Shown in pieces: positions 44,940-55,471 of a stretch of 64,000 nucleotides of DNA. The DNA comes from Tenacibaculum sp. M341 (GTDB taxonomy: Bacteria > Bacteroidota > Bacteroidia > Flavobacteriales > Flavobacteriaceae). The position numbers and the translations under genes are program-made. The stretch is taken from assembly GCF_004337695.1 (NCBI RefSeq), contig NZ_SJXJ01000009.1, positions 184,995-248,994 on the forward strand, in the 5' to 3' direction. The notes below the pieces were generated by a model. The model ran no database searches. It was not told where the DNA came from and saw only the letters and a list, made by a program, of their open reading frames with translations. Within the stretch, counting starts at the first letter, position 1, and each line of letters starts with the position of its first letter.

Positions 44940-47129
44940 TTAGTTAGCTACATCACTAGTAAACTTAATTCTCATTAATCTTAACTCTTCATCATCATAA
45001 TCACCATCAAATTCATCCATAGCATCTTGAATTTTGTCTGATTCTGCCTCCATGAAATAGTCATTAATTTCTTCTTGCTGATCTTCATCTAATAAATCTT
45101 CTATGGCATAATCGATATTTAACTTTGTTCCTGAAAACACAATGGCTTCCATTTCCTTTATCAATTCTCCCATTTCTAATCCTTTAGATTTTGCAATATC
45201 ATCTAATGGTAACTTTCTATCAGTATTTTGAATGATGTACAATTTAAGTCCTGAATTAACTCCAGTACTTTTAACAACCAAATCATCAGGTCTAACAATA
45301 TCGTTGTCCTCAACATACTTAGCTATTAAAGCTACAAAATCCTTACCGTACTTTTTAGCTTTTCCTTCACCTACACCATGAACTGTAGAAAGTTCTTCTA
45401 AGGTAGTTGGGTATTTTAAAGCCATATCATTAATAGATGGATCTTGAAAAACAGCAAAAGGTGGTACTCCTTTTTTCTTTCCTACTTGTTTACGTAAGTC
45501 TTTTAACATACCTACAAGCTTATCATCTAATCCAACAGATGAAGATTTAGCATTGGTTATGATAGATCCATCATCTTCGTTAGAATATACATGGTCTTCT
45601 GTCATCATAAAAGATGTAGGATTTTCCATGTACTTCTTTCCGTTTTCAGTAAGCTTTAAAACACCATATTGTTCTATCTCTTTTCTTACTAAATCAGCTA
45701 CTAACATTTGACGGATTAAAGCCATCCAATGATTTGCTACTTTATCTTTACCTACTCCAAAGAAAGGCTGTTCTGTTGTTTTATGAGATTTTAATAATGC
45801 ATTTTCTTTACCTGTAATAGTATTTACTACTTCTTTAGGTTTATACATTTCATTTGTCTCTTTAACTACTTTTAAAATAGTAACAACTTCATCTTTTGCT
45901 TCTTTCTTTTTCTTCGGATTACGCATATTGTCATCCATATCGGCTCCTTCTCCATTGACCTCATCAAACTCTTCGCCAAAATAATGTAATATGTATTTCC
46001 TACGATTCATAGAAGTTTCGGCATAACCAACAACTTCTTGCAATAAAGCATGACCAACCTCTTGTTCTGCAACAGGTTTATTAGCCATAAACTTTTCTAA
46101 CTTTTCAATGTCCTTGTAAGCATAAAAAGTCAAGCAATGTCCATCTCCTCCATCTCTTCCTGCTCTACCTGTTTCTTGATAATAACTTTCTAAACTTTTA
46201 GGGATATCATGGTGAATTACGAAGCGAACATCTGGTTTGTCAATTCCCATACCGAAAGCAATAGTTGCAACAACAACATCACAATCTTCCATCAAAAACA
46301 TATCCTGATGTTTTGCTCTAGTTTTAGCATCAAAACCTGCGTGGTATGGTAGTGCATTAATTCCGTTTACTTGTAAAACTTGAGCAATCTCTTCTACTTT
46401 TTTTCTACTTAAACAGTAAATAATTCCAGATTGACCTTCTTTTTGTTTAATAAAACGGATGATGTCTTTTTCTACATCCTTTGTTTTTGGACGTACTTCG
46501 TAAAATAAGTTTGGTCTGTTAAATGATGCTTTGTAAACATTTGCATCAGACATACCTAATGTTTTTAGAATATCTTCCTGAACCTTATCTGTTGCAGTAG
46601 CTGTTAAACCAATAACAGGTACGTTATCAATTTGTTTTATAATAGCTCTAAGATTTCTGTACTCAGGTCTAAAATCATGACCCCATTCAGAAATACAGTG
46701 AGCTTCATCAATTGCTACAAAGGAAATTTTTTGTTGCTTTAAAAAATCAACATACTCTTCCTTTATAAGTGACTCAGGTGCTACATAGAGTAATTTTGTT
46801 ACTCCATTAGTAATATCTTCTTTAACTTGTGCTACCTCAGACTTATTTAAAGACGAGTTTAACACATGAGCAATTCCATGAATTTCAGAAATACCGCGTA
46901 TAGCATCAACCTGATTCTTCATTAAAGCTATTAATGGTGATACCACAATAGCAGTTCCTTCTTTCATCAGAGCAGGTAGCTGGTAACATAAGGACTTACC
47001 ACCTCCGGTTGGCATAATAACAAACGTATTGTTATTAGCCAAAATGCTCTTCACCACATCTTCTTGAAGTCCTTTGAACTGATTAAAGCCAAAAAACTTT
47101 TTTAAAGCATCGTATAAATTAATTTCCAT
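44940..47129 (-). CDS. recQ: ATP-dependent DNA helicase RecQ
   Basis: 729 aa. Walker A TGGGKSLCYQLPAL (about residues 41-54), DEAH box, motif VI QETGRAGRDG, RQC winged-helix region, and a C-terminal HRDC domain with an acidic tail. Acts in recombination and repair. Normal Bacteroidota length. Confidence 0.96.
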   Translation of the reverse strand: MEINLYDALKKFFGFNQFKGLQEDVVKSILANNNTFVIMPTGGGKSLCYQLPALMKEGTAIVVSPLIALMKNQVDAIRGISEIHGIAHVLNSSLNKSEVAQVKEDITNGVTKLLYVAPESLIKEEYVDFLKQQKISFVAIDEAHCISEWGHDFRPEYRNLRAIIKQIDNVPVIGLTATATDKVQEDILKTLGMSDANVYKASFNRPNLFYEVRPKTKDVEKDIIRFIKQKEGQSGIIYCLSRKKVEEIAQVLQVNGINALPYHAGFDAKTRAKHQDMFLMEDCDVVVATIAFGMGIDKPDVRFVIHHDIPKSLESYYQETGRAGRDGGDGHCLTFYAYKDIEKLEKFMANKPVAEQEVGHALLQEVVGYAETSMNRRKYILHYFGEEFDEVNGEGADMDDNMRNPKKKKEAKDEVVTILKVVKETNEMYKPKEVVNTITGKENALLKSHKTTEQPFFGVGKDKVANHWMALIRQMLVADLVRKEIEQYGVLKLTENGKKYMENPTSFMMTEDHVYSNEDDGSIITNAKSSSVGLDDKLVGMLKDLRKQVGKKKGVPPFAVFQDPSINDMALKYPTTLEELSTVHGVGEGKAKKYGKDFVALIAKYVEDNDIVRPDDLVVKSTGVNSGLKLYIIQNTDRKLPLDDIAKSKGLEMGELIKEMEAIVFSGTKLNIDYAIEDLLDEDQQEEINDYFMEAESDKIQDAMDEFDGDYDDEELRLMRIKFTSDVAN

Positions 47130-47274
47130 ATATATGTTTCCCTACGCCAAATTTATAAATTCAAAACAACTAATAAAAATAAACATTTAAAATGTTAACT
47201 AAATTTTCTCAATAAAGGATATTTGTACTCGCTAAAATATTCCTATTTTTACCTTCTCATTAAACCGATTTCAC

Positions 47275-48246
47275 TTGAAAAGATCTGATTTAATATTAGC
47301 TAGCGCTAAAAAAACAATTGAGCTTCAGAGCAATAGCATAGCTAATTTAATTAATTTTTTGGACAATTCCTTCGTTAATGCAATTAACTTCATTTTAAAT
47401 TCTAAAGGTAGAGTTATAGTTACTGGAATAGGAAAAAGTGCCAATATTGCTACTAAAATTGTAGCTACTTTAAATTCTACAGGAACACCAGCTGTTTTTA
47501 TGCACGCTGCAGATGCTATTCATGGCGATTTAGGTAACATTCAGGTAGATGATGTTGTTATCTGTATTTCTAAAAGTGGAAATACTCCTGAAATAAAAGT
47601 ATTAGTTCCTCTTATAAAAGCTGCTAATAATAAAATTGTAGCGATAACAGGTAATGCTGATTCTTTTTTAGGTAAGAACGCTGATTTTGTGTTAAACTCT
47701 TATGTTGAAAAAGAAGCTGATCCAAATAACTTAGCACCTACCACAAGTACAACCGCTCAATTAGTAATGGGAGATGCTTTAGCTGTATGTTTATTAGAAC
47801 AAAAAGGATTTACTAATAATGATTTTGCAAAGTATCATCCTGGTGGTGCTTTGGGAAAACGTTTGTATTTAAGAGTTTCTGATTTAATAGAAAAAAATGA
47901 AGCTCCTAGAGTTTTAGAAGACGATAAAGTAACTAAAGTTATTGTAGAAATTTCTGAAAAACGTTTGGGAGTAACTGCAGTAGTAAATTCAGATAATAAA
48001 ATTATAGGTATTATCACAGATGGTGATTTGAGAAGGATGCTAAATAAAACGACTCAAATAGATAATTTGAAAGCCATTGATATAATGACTAAAAATCCTA
48101 AAGTTATGAATGTGGATGCTATGGCTATAGATGCACTTGAAACTTTAGAAGCAAACAATATTTCTCAAATATTAGTTAGCGATAATAACGACAACTATGT
48201 GGGGGTTGTTCATTTACACGATTTATTAAAAGAAGGTATTTTTTAG
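47275..48246 (+). CDS. kdsD: Arabinose-5-phosphate isomerase (KpsF/GutQ family)
   Basis: 323 aa from a TTG start. SIS domain (residues about 30-180: VTGIGKSANIATKIVATLNS, ISKSGNTPEIKVLVPLI) and two CBS domains (about 205-323). Makes arabinose-5-phosphate for Kdo in lipopolysaccharide. The stop directly precedes the tatC start. Confidence 0.92.
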   Translation: MKRSDLILASAKKTIELQSNSIANLINFLDNSFVNAINFILNSKGRVIVTGIGKSANIATKIVATLNSTGTPAVFMHAADAIHGDLGNIQVDDVVICISKSGNTPEIKVLVPLIKAANNKIVAITGNADSFLGKNADFVLNSYVEKEADPNNLAPTTSTTAQLVMGDALAVCLLEQKGFTNNDFAKYHPGGALGKRLYLRVSDLIEKNEAPRVLEDDKVTKVIVEISEKRLGVTAVVNSDNKIIGIITDGDLRRMLNKTTQIDNLKAIDIMTKNPKVMNVDAMAIDALETLEANNISQILVSDNNDNYVGVVHLHDLLKEGIF

Positions 48247-49074
48247 ATGGCAGAAGAAAAAGAAATGTCGTTTTTAGAGCATCTTGAAGAATTAAGATGG
48301 CATTTAGTTAGAAGTTTTAGTGCAATTTTTATTGTTGGTTTAATTATTTTCATCAACATAACAACTGTATTTAATGATATTTTATTGGCACATTTAAAGC
48401 CTGACTTTTTTACCTACCGCTTTTTTTGTAAGTTATTTTCTTCAATTGGTATTGACACCGATTTTTGTACTGTTCAATTTAAGCAAACTTTACAAGCTTT
48501 AAATCCAACTCAACAATTAATGACCGCTATTTGGTCGTCACTTATACTCGGATTTGTGGTTGCTTTTCCATATATATTATGGGAAATGTGGCGATTTATA
48601 TCTCCTGGTTTACATGAAAATGAGAGAAAAAAATCAAGAGGTTTTATTTTCTCAACTTCTAGTTTGTTCTTTACAGGTATCTTATTTAGTTATTTTGTAA
48701 TCATACCTATGTCTGTTTATTTTTTCTATAACTTTTCAATATCAGAAACTATAGAAAACAACTTTAAATTAGACGCTTACATAAGTTTAGTAACAAACAC
48801 ATTAATTGGTGTAGCTATATTTTTTGAGCTACCAATAATTATTTATTTCCTATCAAAAATAGGTTTAATTACACCTCAATTTTTAAAGAAATACAGAAAA
48901 CATGCTTTGGTATTAGTTTTAATATTATCTGCAATTATAACACCTCCTGATATTGCTAGTCAGGTAATTGTTTCTATACCTATCATGTTCTTATATGAAA
49001 TAAGTATACATATTTCAAGTTTTGTCATAAAAAAACAATTAAAAAATGTCGAAAAAAGTCCAAGAGTTCAATGA
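48247..49074 (+). CDS. tatC: Twin-arginine translocase subunit TatC
   Basis: 275 aa. Six transmembrane helices, cytosolic N-terminal MSFLEHLEELRWHLVRSF, and the family core IRMFLP-like WEMWRFISPGLHENERK. Moves folded proteins across the inner membrane. In an operon with kdsD and an AhpD-like gene. TatA/TatB are not in the window. Confidence 0.96.
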   Translation: MAEEKEMSFLEHLEELRWHLVRSFSAIFIVGLIIFINITTVFNDILLAHLKPDFFTYRFFCKLFSSIGIDTDFCTVQFKQTLQALNPTQQLMTAIWSSLILGFVVAFPYILWEMWRFISPGLHENERKKSRGFIFSTSSLFFTGILFSYFVIIPMSVYFFYNFSISETIENNFKLDAYISLVTNTLIGVAIFFELPIIIYFLSKIGLITPQFLKKYRKHALVLVLILSAIITPPDIASQVIVSIPIMFLYEISIHISSFVIKKQLKNVEKSPRVQ

Positions 49075-49396
49075 GTACCGTTCAAAGATGAACGAAAAAA
49101 TTTTAGGAGCTGATAATAAAGTTATAAAAAGAATATTTAATCTAGATACCAATGCTTATGCAGAAGGTCATTTGTCAGTCAAAACAAAAGAATTATTAGG
49201 TTTAGTTGCTTCTGCTGTTTTACGTTGTGATGATTGTATAGCATATCATTTGGATACTGCTTATAAAAGTGGAGTAACTAAAGAAGAAATGATGGAAACA
49301 ATGTCTATTGCTACATTAGTTGGTGGTACTATTGTAATTCCACATTTAAGACGTGCTGTTGAGTTTTGGGAAGCATTAGAAGAAACTAACGAATAA
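49046..49396 (+). CDS. Carboxymuconolactone decarboxylase / AhpD-like protein
   Basis: 116 aa. Helical CMD domain with a redox Cys-x-x-Cys pair and His in VLRCDDCIAYHLDTA, as in AhpD-type peroxidase adaptors. Start overlaps tatC by 29 bp. Confidence 0.85.
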   Translation: MSKKVQEFNEYRSKMNEKILGADNKVIKRIFNLDTNAYAEGHLSVKTKELLGLVASAVLRCDDCIAYHLDTAYKSGVTKEEMMETMSIATLVGGTIVIPHLRRAVEFWEALEETNE

Positions 49397-49533
49397 TTAA
49401 TATTCTTAATTTTTATAACCCCTTCTATTTTTCAAACCAACAACAATACTTAAATTTTATCATACATTTAAGTATAAATAAAACATAGAATTATAAATTC
49501 GCAATTAAAAATTCATAACTTGTAATTTACAAC

Positions 49534-50268
49534 ATGATATTAAGAGCCGATAACATACAGAAGATTTATGGTAGCCGAAAGGTTGTAAAGGGAATTTCTT
49601 TACAAGTAGAACAAGGTGAAATTATTGGTTTATTAGGACCTAATGGTGCTGGTAAAACCACCTCTTTTTACATGATTGTGGGTATGATAAAACCTAACGG
49701 AGGTAATATTTTCTTAGATGATGAAGAAATTACAGAAGATGCAATGTACAAACGTGCTCAGAAAGGTATTGGATACTTAGCACAAGAGGCTTCTGTTTTT
49801 AGAAAATTATCTGTTGAAGACAATATTTTATCTGTTTTAGAATTTACCGATCGTACCAAAGAAGAGAGAAAAGCTCGTTTAGAGGAGCTAATTGACGAAT
49901 TTAGTTTAGGACATGTTCGTAAAAACAGAGGTGATTTACTTTCTGGTGGAGAACGAAGAAGAACTGAAATAGCTCGTTGTTTAGCTTCTGATCCTAAATT
50001 TATTTTATTAGATGAGCCTTTTGCAGGTGTAGACCCTATTGCGGTTGAGGATATTCAGGGAATTGTAGCACAATTAAAAAATAAAAATATCGGTATTTTA
50101 ATTACTGATCATGATGTACAGGCTACATTAGCAATTACTGACAGAACCTATTTAATGTATGATGGAGGAATTTTGAAAGAAGGAACTCCTGAAGAATTAG
50201 CTGCGGATGAGATAGTACGTAAAGTATATTTAGGTAAAGATTTTGAGCTTAAAAAGAAAAAATTCTAA
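49534..50268 (+). CDS. lptB: LPS export ABC transporter ATP-binding protein
   Basis: 244 aa. Walker [17 protein letters not shown], signature [15 protein letters not shown], Walker [14 protein letters not shown]. Powers lipopolysaccharide transport from the inner membrane. Confidence 0.95.
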   Translation: MILRADNIQKIYGSRKVVKGISLQVEQGEIIGLLGPNGAGKTTSFYMIVGMIKPNGGNIFLDDEEITEDAMYKRAQKGIGYLAQEASVFRKLSVEDNILSVLEFTDRTKEERKARLEELIDEFSLGHVRKNRGDLLSGGERRRTEIARCLASDPKFILLDEPFAGVDPIAVEDIQGIVAQLKNKNIGILITDHDVQATLAITDRTYLMYDGGILKEGTPEELAADEIVRKVYLGKDFELKKKKF

Positions 50269-50299
50269 TCACAGACTAGTTATATCTTATATAAAATAG

Positions 50300-50332
50300 A
50301 AAGAGCGTTCAAATAATATTGAACGCTCTTTT
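50300..50332 (+). terminator. Bidirectional terminator
   Basis: AAGAGCGTTCAAT / ATTGAACGCTCTT stem followed by T4, between lptB and the convergent oxidase. Confidence 0.85.
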
Positions 50333-50340
50333 ATTATATA

Positions 50341-52107
50341 CTAAATAATTGTTTTTCTTGATCGTAAAAGGAATTTTTCATCCTCACTATATTTTATTTT
50401 TATATCCATCAAATCTTGGTAATTGTGTACAAAATAATTTTTAGTAGGTACCGATGCATCTTTAAAACTAATAAAAGAACCTTTTGTTTTATCTATTTGA
50501 TAATCTCTACATTCTTCCATCCAATCTAAAGCCCTATTCACAAACTTTCTAGTTTGTACTACCTTTTCTGCGGTAGCCCCTTCTAATACACAAGCTCCAT
50601 CTTCTACTTTTCGAGTAGGCATATCCCACCATGTTTGATATTGAATTGTAAAAGGACGTGCTTGATAAGGAAATGCACAATTTAAAGCCGATACCTTACG
50701 AGCTTCTTCTGTAGCATAAAAATCACCATGAATTGCACCTAAAGTTATATAACAAGAAATATTACTTTCTAAGGCTATATCCTTTAACAAAGGAGACTGT
50801 AATGAACATACTAACTGCTCTCTACTAACAGCATCCCATTTTTCAGTTGGCATTCTTGAGGTTATTTTATGCGGCGCAGGACAATCAGTTTCTAAACTTA
50901 ATCCATTATTTTTTGCGGCTGCTGAATACCTATCCCAAGATTCAAATGTATATGGGTATCCATTCGCATCTCCTTTGAAAAAACTCAATACATTAGCACT
51001 GTTAGAAGCTTCATCAAATGCTGTTTTAATTCCATCTATAACAGCATCAAATAAATTATTTTGTTCATTGGCAGCAAAATCTATGTCTTCTAATTGTAAT
51101 TCTACCAAATACTTTCCCCATTCAATGACCAATTCCAATAACTCTGCCCTATTTCCTCCAAAATGCCCATTCAACCTCCACTCTAAAATAGCATCTTTAG
51201 AAACCTCTTCTCTGCTACTTACAGCTTTGGCAACCACTTTTAAATTCGTCCCTATTAATTGAGGATATTTTCCTGGTGCTGTTACTTTTTCCCATGCTTC
51301 AATAACAGCAGTCGCTTTGATATGTTTAAAAACAGGTAACATATCAGAAGATATGTAAAAACTAGAAGCTATTTCTGGTAATTCAAAAGGCTCAAAGAAA
51401 AATTCAGTTACAATTCCATAACTCAGTCCTCCTCCACCTCTAATTGCCCACAAAAGTTTTTGATCACTTTTCTCGTCTATTTGTGTTTCTTCCGATTGTT
51501 TATTGTAATGAGCACTCGTTCCTAAATATTTGATAGTTCCATCTCCTAAAACAATTGTTGCACCTTTTAAACGTTCGCAACCCATTCCGTATTTTCTAGT
51601 CCATGGTCCCCAGCCACCTCCCATAGTATAACCAGCTATAGCTACACTCTGACAAGTTCCGTGTGGAATACCAAGATGTTCTTTATCGAGCTCTTTTTTA
51701 ATATTGATGAACTTAGCTCCAGGTTGAATACTAATCTGTCTAATATCCATTTCGCCTGTTGAATAATTAGGTAAACTAGTATTTGTTTCATTCATTTTTG
51801 CAAAATCAATTAAAACCTTGCCTGTGGCTACACACTCTCCTTCATGATCGTGTCCTCCTGATTTTACAGTTATTTGAATATCATTTTCAGAAGCAAACTT
51901 CATTGCTATAGATACATGTTCTGTAGTATACGGTTGAAATATTAAAGAAGGCATAAAATCAAACCTTCTATTAAACACTTTTCGTAATTCATTATAAGAT
52001 AATCCATCTGAAGGCTTAAAAAATTCAGGCTGTAAACTACATGTAGCAAAAGCGTTTATAAACTTCTCTAGAAGTTCATTATTAATTTGAGATATATAAG
52101 TATTCAT
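50341..52107 (-). CDS. BBE-like FAD-binding oxidoreductase
   Basis: 588 aa. PCMH-type FAD domain (residues about 50-260) with VKSGGHDHEGECVATGKVLI, where the GGH His is the usual covalent FAD site, and GYTMGGGWGPWTRKYGMGCERL in place of the usual cysteinyl-FAD loop; C-terminal BBE element (DYQIDKTKGSFIS...NYQDLMDIKIKYSEDEKF). No signal peptide. Oxidises sugars, alkaloids or polyketide-like substrates in related enzymes; the real substrate here is unknown. 114 bp before the next gene on the same strand. Confidence 0.82.
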   Translation of the reverse strand: MNTYISQINNELLEKFINAFATCSLQPEFFKPSDGLSYNELRKVFNRRFDFMPSLIFQPYTTEHVSIAMKFASENDIQITVKSGGHDHEGECVATGKVLIDFAKMNETNTSLPNYSTGEMDIRQISIQPGAKFINIKKELDKEHLGIPHGTCQSVAIAGYTMGGGWGPWTRKYGMGCERLKGATIVLGDGTIKYLGTSAHYNKQSEETQIDEKSDQKLLWAIRGGGGLSYGIVTEFFFEPFELPEIASSFYISSDMLPVFKHIKATAVIEAWEKVTAPGKYPQLIGTNLKVVAKAVSSREEVSKDAILEWRLNGHFGGNRAELLELVIEWGKYLVELQLEDIDFAANEQNNLFDAVIDGIKTAFDEASNSANVLSFFKGDANGYPYTFESWDRYSAAAKNNGLSLETDCPAPHKITSRMPTEKWDAVSREQLVCSLQSPLLKDIALESNISCYITLGAIHGDFYATEEARKVSALNCAFPYQARPFTIQYQTWWDMPTRKVEDGACVLEGATAEKVVQTRKFVNRALDWMEECRDYQIDKTKGSFISFKDASVPTKNYFVHNYQDLMDIKIKYSEDEKFLLRSRKTII

Positions 52108-52221
52108 TTTTCGGGGTATTTTTAGTAGATAGTTAATCTGTTAATTCTCTTAAACATTATATTAACAATAAAGAAACCTAAATAAACTTCAAGCTTCTTT
52201 ATTGATTTTTTATACAAAGTA

Positions 52222-53310
52222 TTACAGTTTATCTAAAAATGACATTACTTTATTTTTTTCATCTCCTTCTATTTCTGCCAAGAAGTTAGTTAATTTCGCT
52301 TTCTCCTCATTTTTAACTCCAACGATTAAATCTTCCCCCTTCTTTAAAAGTCCAGCTTCTAAACTACTAAAAGCTTTAAAAGGTGTTCCATCATAATATT
52401 TTGCTGCTGTACCTTCTCCTTCAGGTGATCCATGATCTGCGTCAATTGATTGTCTCCATTTCCATGCGTGTCTTGCCCACTCTCCTTGATCTACAATTTG
52501 TGGAGGCGTAAACCAAACGTTCCATGTTAAAACATTTTTTTGCTGTAGCATATTTCCTGAGCCTAAATTGAAAACATCCATGATTAATTGATTAAACTTA
52601 TCAACTAATGGAAATCCTGTTTTAATAATTGGTCCTATTTGTACTTCTAAATTTGCTACAGACCAAGCTTTGTCTTCATGCTTTGCAAAATCTGGTATTG
52701 GAAATCCTGTGCTCAATCCTTTTCTCAAAGGAAATACAGGTTGATCTGGCTCTCCTACTTTATGAGTAGTAACCATAATTGCTTGAGCTTTTGTTGTTGG
52801 AAAAGGATACGAACTACCTCTTAATTTATCCCACAATAAATCTTGAATTCCTTTTATAATTGGATTTTTCTCTCCTTTAGGCGGACTAAACCATACTTTA
52901 CCAACTACTCCCATATCAGCAGCTAACTCCTTATTGCTTTCATTCACCCAACCTCTAGTTCCTGTTACAGTTACCTCTACATTTAATGATCCGAATGTTG
53001 GTGAAGTGATTCCTTGCTGCGGACAAATAATTGAGTATACCCTTCCTTCATCTGTATAACCGATTCTTGAGATATCTGGCGCAAACATTTGATAACATCT
53101 TTTCGGATCTGGTTGTCCCATTTGTGTTTCCCAACTAAACTCAGGCCATTTTACTGCCTGCTGACGTTGTAATCGATCAATATTTAACATATTGTCAGGC
53201 ATTGGTAACGATGTTAAATTTGGAGTTGGGTATGCAAATTCTGGATTAGACTCTTCGAATCCTCCAATCCATCCCGTTGGTATTTCTTCTAAGGTTTGAT
53301 TAGCTTTCAT
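52222..53310 (-). CDS. Unknown 362-aa protein paired with the FAD oxidase
   Basis: I do not recognise this protein. It has no signal peptide or membrane segment, is rich in Trp and Pro, and carries repeated aromatic motifs (WPEFSWETQMGQPDPKRCYQ, WVNESNKELAADMG, VWFSPPKGEKNP, LTWNVWFTPPQIVDQGEWAR). The upstream gene of the minus-strand pair, so it may act before or with the oxidase. Could be a lyase or a scaffold; nothing in the sequence decides. Confidence 0.65.
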   Translation of the reverse strand: MKANQTLEEIPTGWIGGFEESNPEFAYPTPNLTSLPMPDNMLNIDRLQRQQAVKWPEFSWETQMGQPDPKRCYQMFAPDISRIGYTDEGRVYSIICPQQGITSPTFGSLNVEVTVTGTRGWVNESNKELAADMGVVGKVWFSPPKGEKNPIIKGIQDLLWDKLRGSSYPFPTTKAQAIMVTTHKVGEPDQPVFPLRKGLSTGFPIPDFAKHEDKAWSVANLEVQIGPIIKTGFPLVDKFNQLIMDVFNLGSGNMLQQKNVLTWNVWFTPPQIVDQGEWARHAWKWRQSIDADHGSPEGEGTAAKYYDGTPFKAFSSLEAGLLKKGEDLIVGVKNEEKAKLTNFLAEIEGDEKNKVMSFLDKL

Positions 53311-53479
53311 TTTAATTTATAGGTTAGTTAAGTTACATATAAATATAACTAAGTTTTATTGTTATTTCCTTATTTGTTCTGATAAATTAAAAGCTATATT
53401 CTCAAATTTTAATCTTAATTTCTATAAGCGTAGTTAAATAGAGAATGAATGTTATATTTTTGGGAACAAATTTTATTTT

Positions 53480-54346
53480 TTGATATTATCCGAAACACAT
53501 ACTGTTCCTAACTTAGATACTCCCATTCGTTTACAAGAGTATGGTGTTGGAATTTTTAGCACCAATCCTACAAAATCTGGATTGAAAAAAGCCATTAAAA
53601 AAAAGTTGGTCTATGTAAATGGTACCATCGCATCTACTGCCCTATTTATTAAAGGTGGTGAACTTATTGAATTATTTCAAGAAGAAGAAAAGAAAACTAA
53701 AAAGCAATTCATTTTTCCGTTAGAAGTATTGTTTGAAGATGATTTTTTAGCAATTATTTACAAACCTGCAGGTATTTTAGTGAATGGTAATTCTTTTGCT
53801 ACTATTCAAAATGCTTTAAACCAAAATCTAAAACCAAGTACTCAAAAGGATGCAGTAAAACCTAGACCTGTGCATCGTTTGGATTATCCTACAAGTGGTC
53901 TTTTATTAATTAGTAAAACTAATGCTGCTACACATGCGTTAATGAAACTTTTTGAAGAAAAAACAATTCAAAAAACATATTATGCCATTACTATTGGTAA
54001 AATGAAAAAAGAAGGAATTATTACAATTCCTGTAGATGAAAAAGAATCTACTTCTAATTATACAACTGTAGGCACTATTACATCAGAAAAATATGATTTT
54101 TTAAACCTAGTTGCATTGCAACCGAAAACAGGAAGAAGACATCAACTAAGAAAACATATGCTTGCACTCGGAACCCCTATTTTAGGAGATAAACAATACT
54201 ATAAGGAAAACTTAATTTCTTACGGAAATGGTTTGTATTTACATGCTGCTAAACTTGAATTTGTACATCCTTTCACAAAAGAATCCATACAAATCACAAA
54301 AGAGCTACCTAAGAAGTTTAGAAAGATTTTTGACATTATTATTTAG
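53480..54346 (+). CDS. RluA-family RNA pseudouridine synthase
   Basis: 288 aa from a TTG start. S4-like N-terminus, the catalytic motif VHRLDYPTSGLLLI with the nucleophilic Asp, and GRRHQLRKHMLALGTPILGD. Modifies rRNA or tRNA uridines. Its last 8 bp overlap the convergent solenoid gene. Confidence 0.9.
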   Translation: MILSETHTVPNLDTPIRLQEYGVGIFSTNPTKSGLKKAIKKKLVYVNGTIASTALFIKGGELIELFQEEEKKTKKQFIFPLEVLFEDDFLAIIYKPAGILVNGNSFATIQNALNQNLKPSTQKDAVKPRPVHRLDYPTSGLLLISKTNAATHALMKLFEEKTIQKTYYAITIGKMKKEGIITIPVDEKESTSNYTTVGTITSEKYDFLNLVALQPKTGRRHQLRKHMLALGTPILGDKQYYKENLISYGNGLYLHAAKLEFVHPFTKESIQITKELPKKFRKIFDIII

Positions 54347-55310
54347 AAAACTTACGATCAAAATCAGACAATTTAAAACTTCCTTTAATGTCTACTGGAT
54401 AAGGTAAATGAGATTTTTTACTACTAAACTCAATAGACTTTGATTTTAAACAGCCTGCTATAAATGTCTTCCTTTTTATTTCTATTAAATTATCAGCGAT
54501 TAGTTCAGAACCGTCTCTGCTAATATTTAACTTACCAATAGTTTCTAATTTAGGGAATCTATTACCTATGCCTTCTTCTATAAAAAGCTTTCCTTTTATA
54601 TGAGAAACATTTATAGTTTGATTAGAAGAGTTTACAATACAATTCTCTTGAATTGTTTCTAGTTTAGGTGTATTTATTATTGTTTTATCATTATTTCTAA
54701 CAATTAAACTACCATAAATCTTTTCTAAATTATTAAAACTACAATTCATATCTATAATTTCTATAGATCCATAAAAATGTGTTACATCAATATTTATTAC
54801 TTTACTTAAAGTATTTATGTTTTTTTGAATTCGTATGTTTTCAAATTGGATATTAGAAATACGTTCAACGTCTGATTGATTTTTAATTTGTATAAACTTC
54901 TTTTTAGAAATTATCTGAACATTTTCATTAATATAAACATCTTCAGATTTTATTTCTATCTTTTTATTAATGATAGATAACTTATCAAGTTTAATAGGAG
55001 CTAAAACTTTTATTTGTCCAATAACTATTTCTAAACTTGGTAATTCAATTTCTTCTTCATGTATATTTAATTCTCCATGAACTATCTTTAATTCTGATAA
55101 TTCACTCCCTTTAGCATCAATGGAAACATCTCCTTTAACCTCTCTTAAATATGGGAACCAACAATTAACAGCTCTAATCTTTAAACTTCCTTGAAGCTCT
55201 CTTACAAGAACAACAATTTCTGGAAGATATATTTCTAAATGATAATTACCATCCTCATCTAATAAATTTAAATCTTCTTCTTTTTTTATTTTTAAAACAG
55301 GAATACTCAT
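54339..55310 (-). CDS. Beta-solenoid / LRR-like repeat protein, RNA-repair block 2
   Basis: 323 aa of alternating short hydrophobic strands with leucine/isoleucine periodicity (about 20-23 residues), for example LKIRAVNCWFPYLREVKGDV and NISRDGSELIADNLIEIKRK. No signal peptide and no long helix, so a cytosolic solenoid. It lies after tRNA-like genes and the SDR-like gene on the same strand. Function unknown; may be a recognition or scaffold component. Confidence 0.55.
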   Translation of the reverse strand: MSIPVLKIKKEEDLNLLDEDGNYHLEIYLPEIVVLVRELQGSLKIRAVNCWFPYLREVKGDVSIDAKGSELSELKIVHGELNIHEEEIELPSLEIVIGQIKVLAPIKLDKLSIINKKIEIKSEDVYINENVQIISKKKFIQIKNQSDVERISNIQFENIRIQKNINTLSKVINIDVTHFYGSIEIIDMNCSFNNLEKIYGSLIVRNNDKTIINTPKLETIQENCIVNSSNQTINVSHIKGKLFIEEGIGNRFPKLETIGKLNISRDGSELIADNLIEIKRKTFIAGCLKSKSIEFSSKKSHLPYPVDIKGSFKLSDFDRKFSK

Positions 55311-55385
55311 TTTCTAAAATATAGATTATAGTGCAATATTTACTGAAGATTGGTAGTATAATGGGTTAGAAAATCTTTTTTAAAA

Positions 55386-55455
55386 GAAAGAGGGTTGGGT
55401 TCGAACCAACATCTCCAGCTTGGCAGGCTGGCGCTTTCCAATTAGCTACCCCTTT
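55386..55455 (-). tRNA. tRNA-Gly(GCC)
   Basis: Acceptor AAAGGGG/CCTCTTT with one G-T pair, D arm with 3-bp stem, anticodon arm CCAGC-CTGCCAA-GCTGG (anticodon GCC, normal U33), T arm GTTGG-TTCGAAC-CCAAC. Interleaved with protein genes of the same strand. Confidence 0.8.
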
Positions 55456-55471
55456 CATAATTTATATTAAT

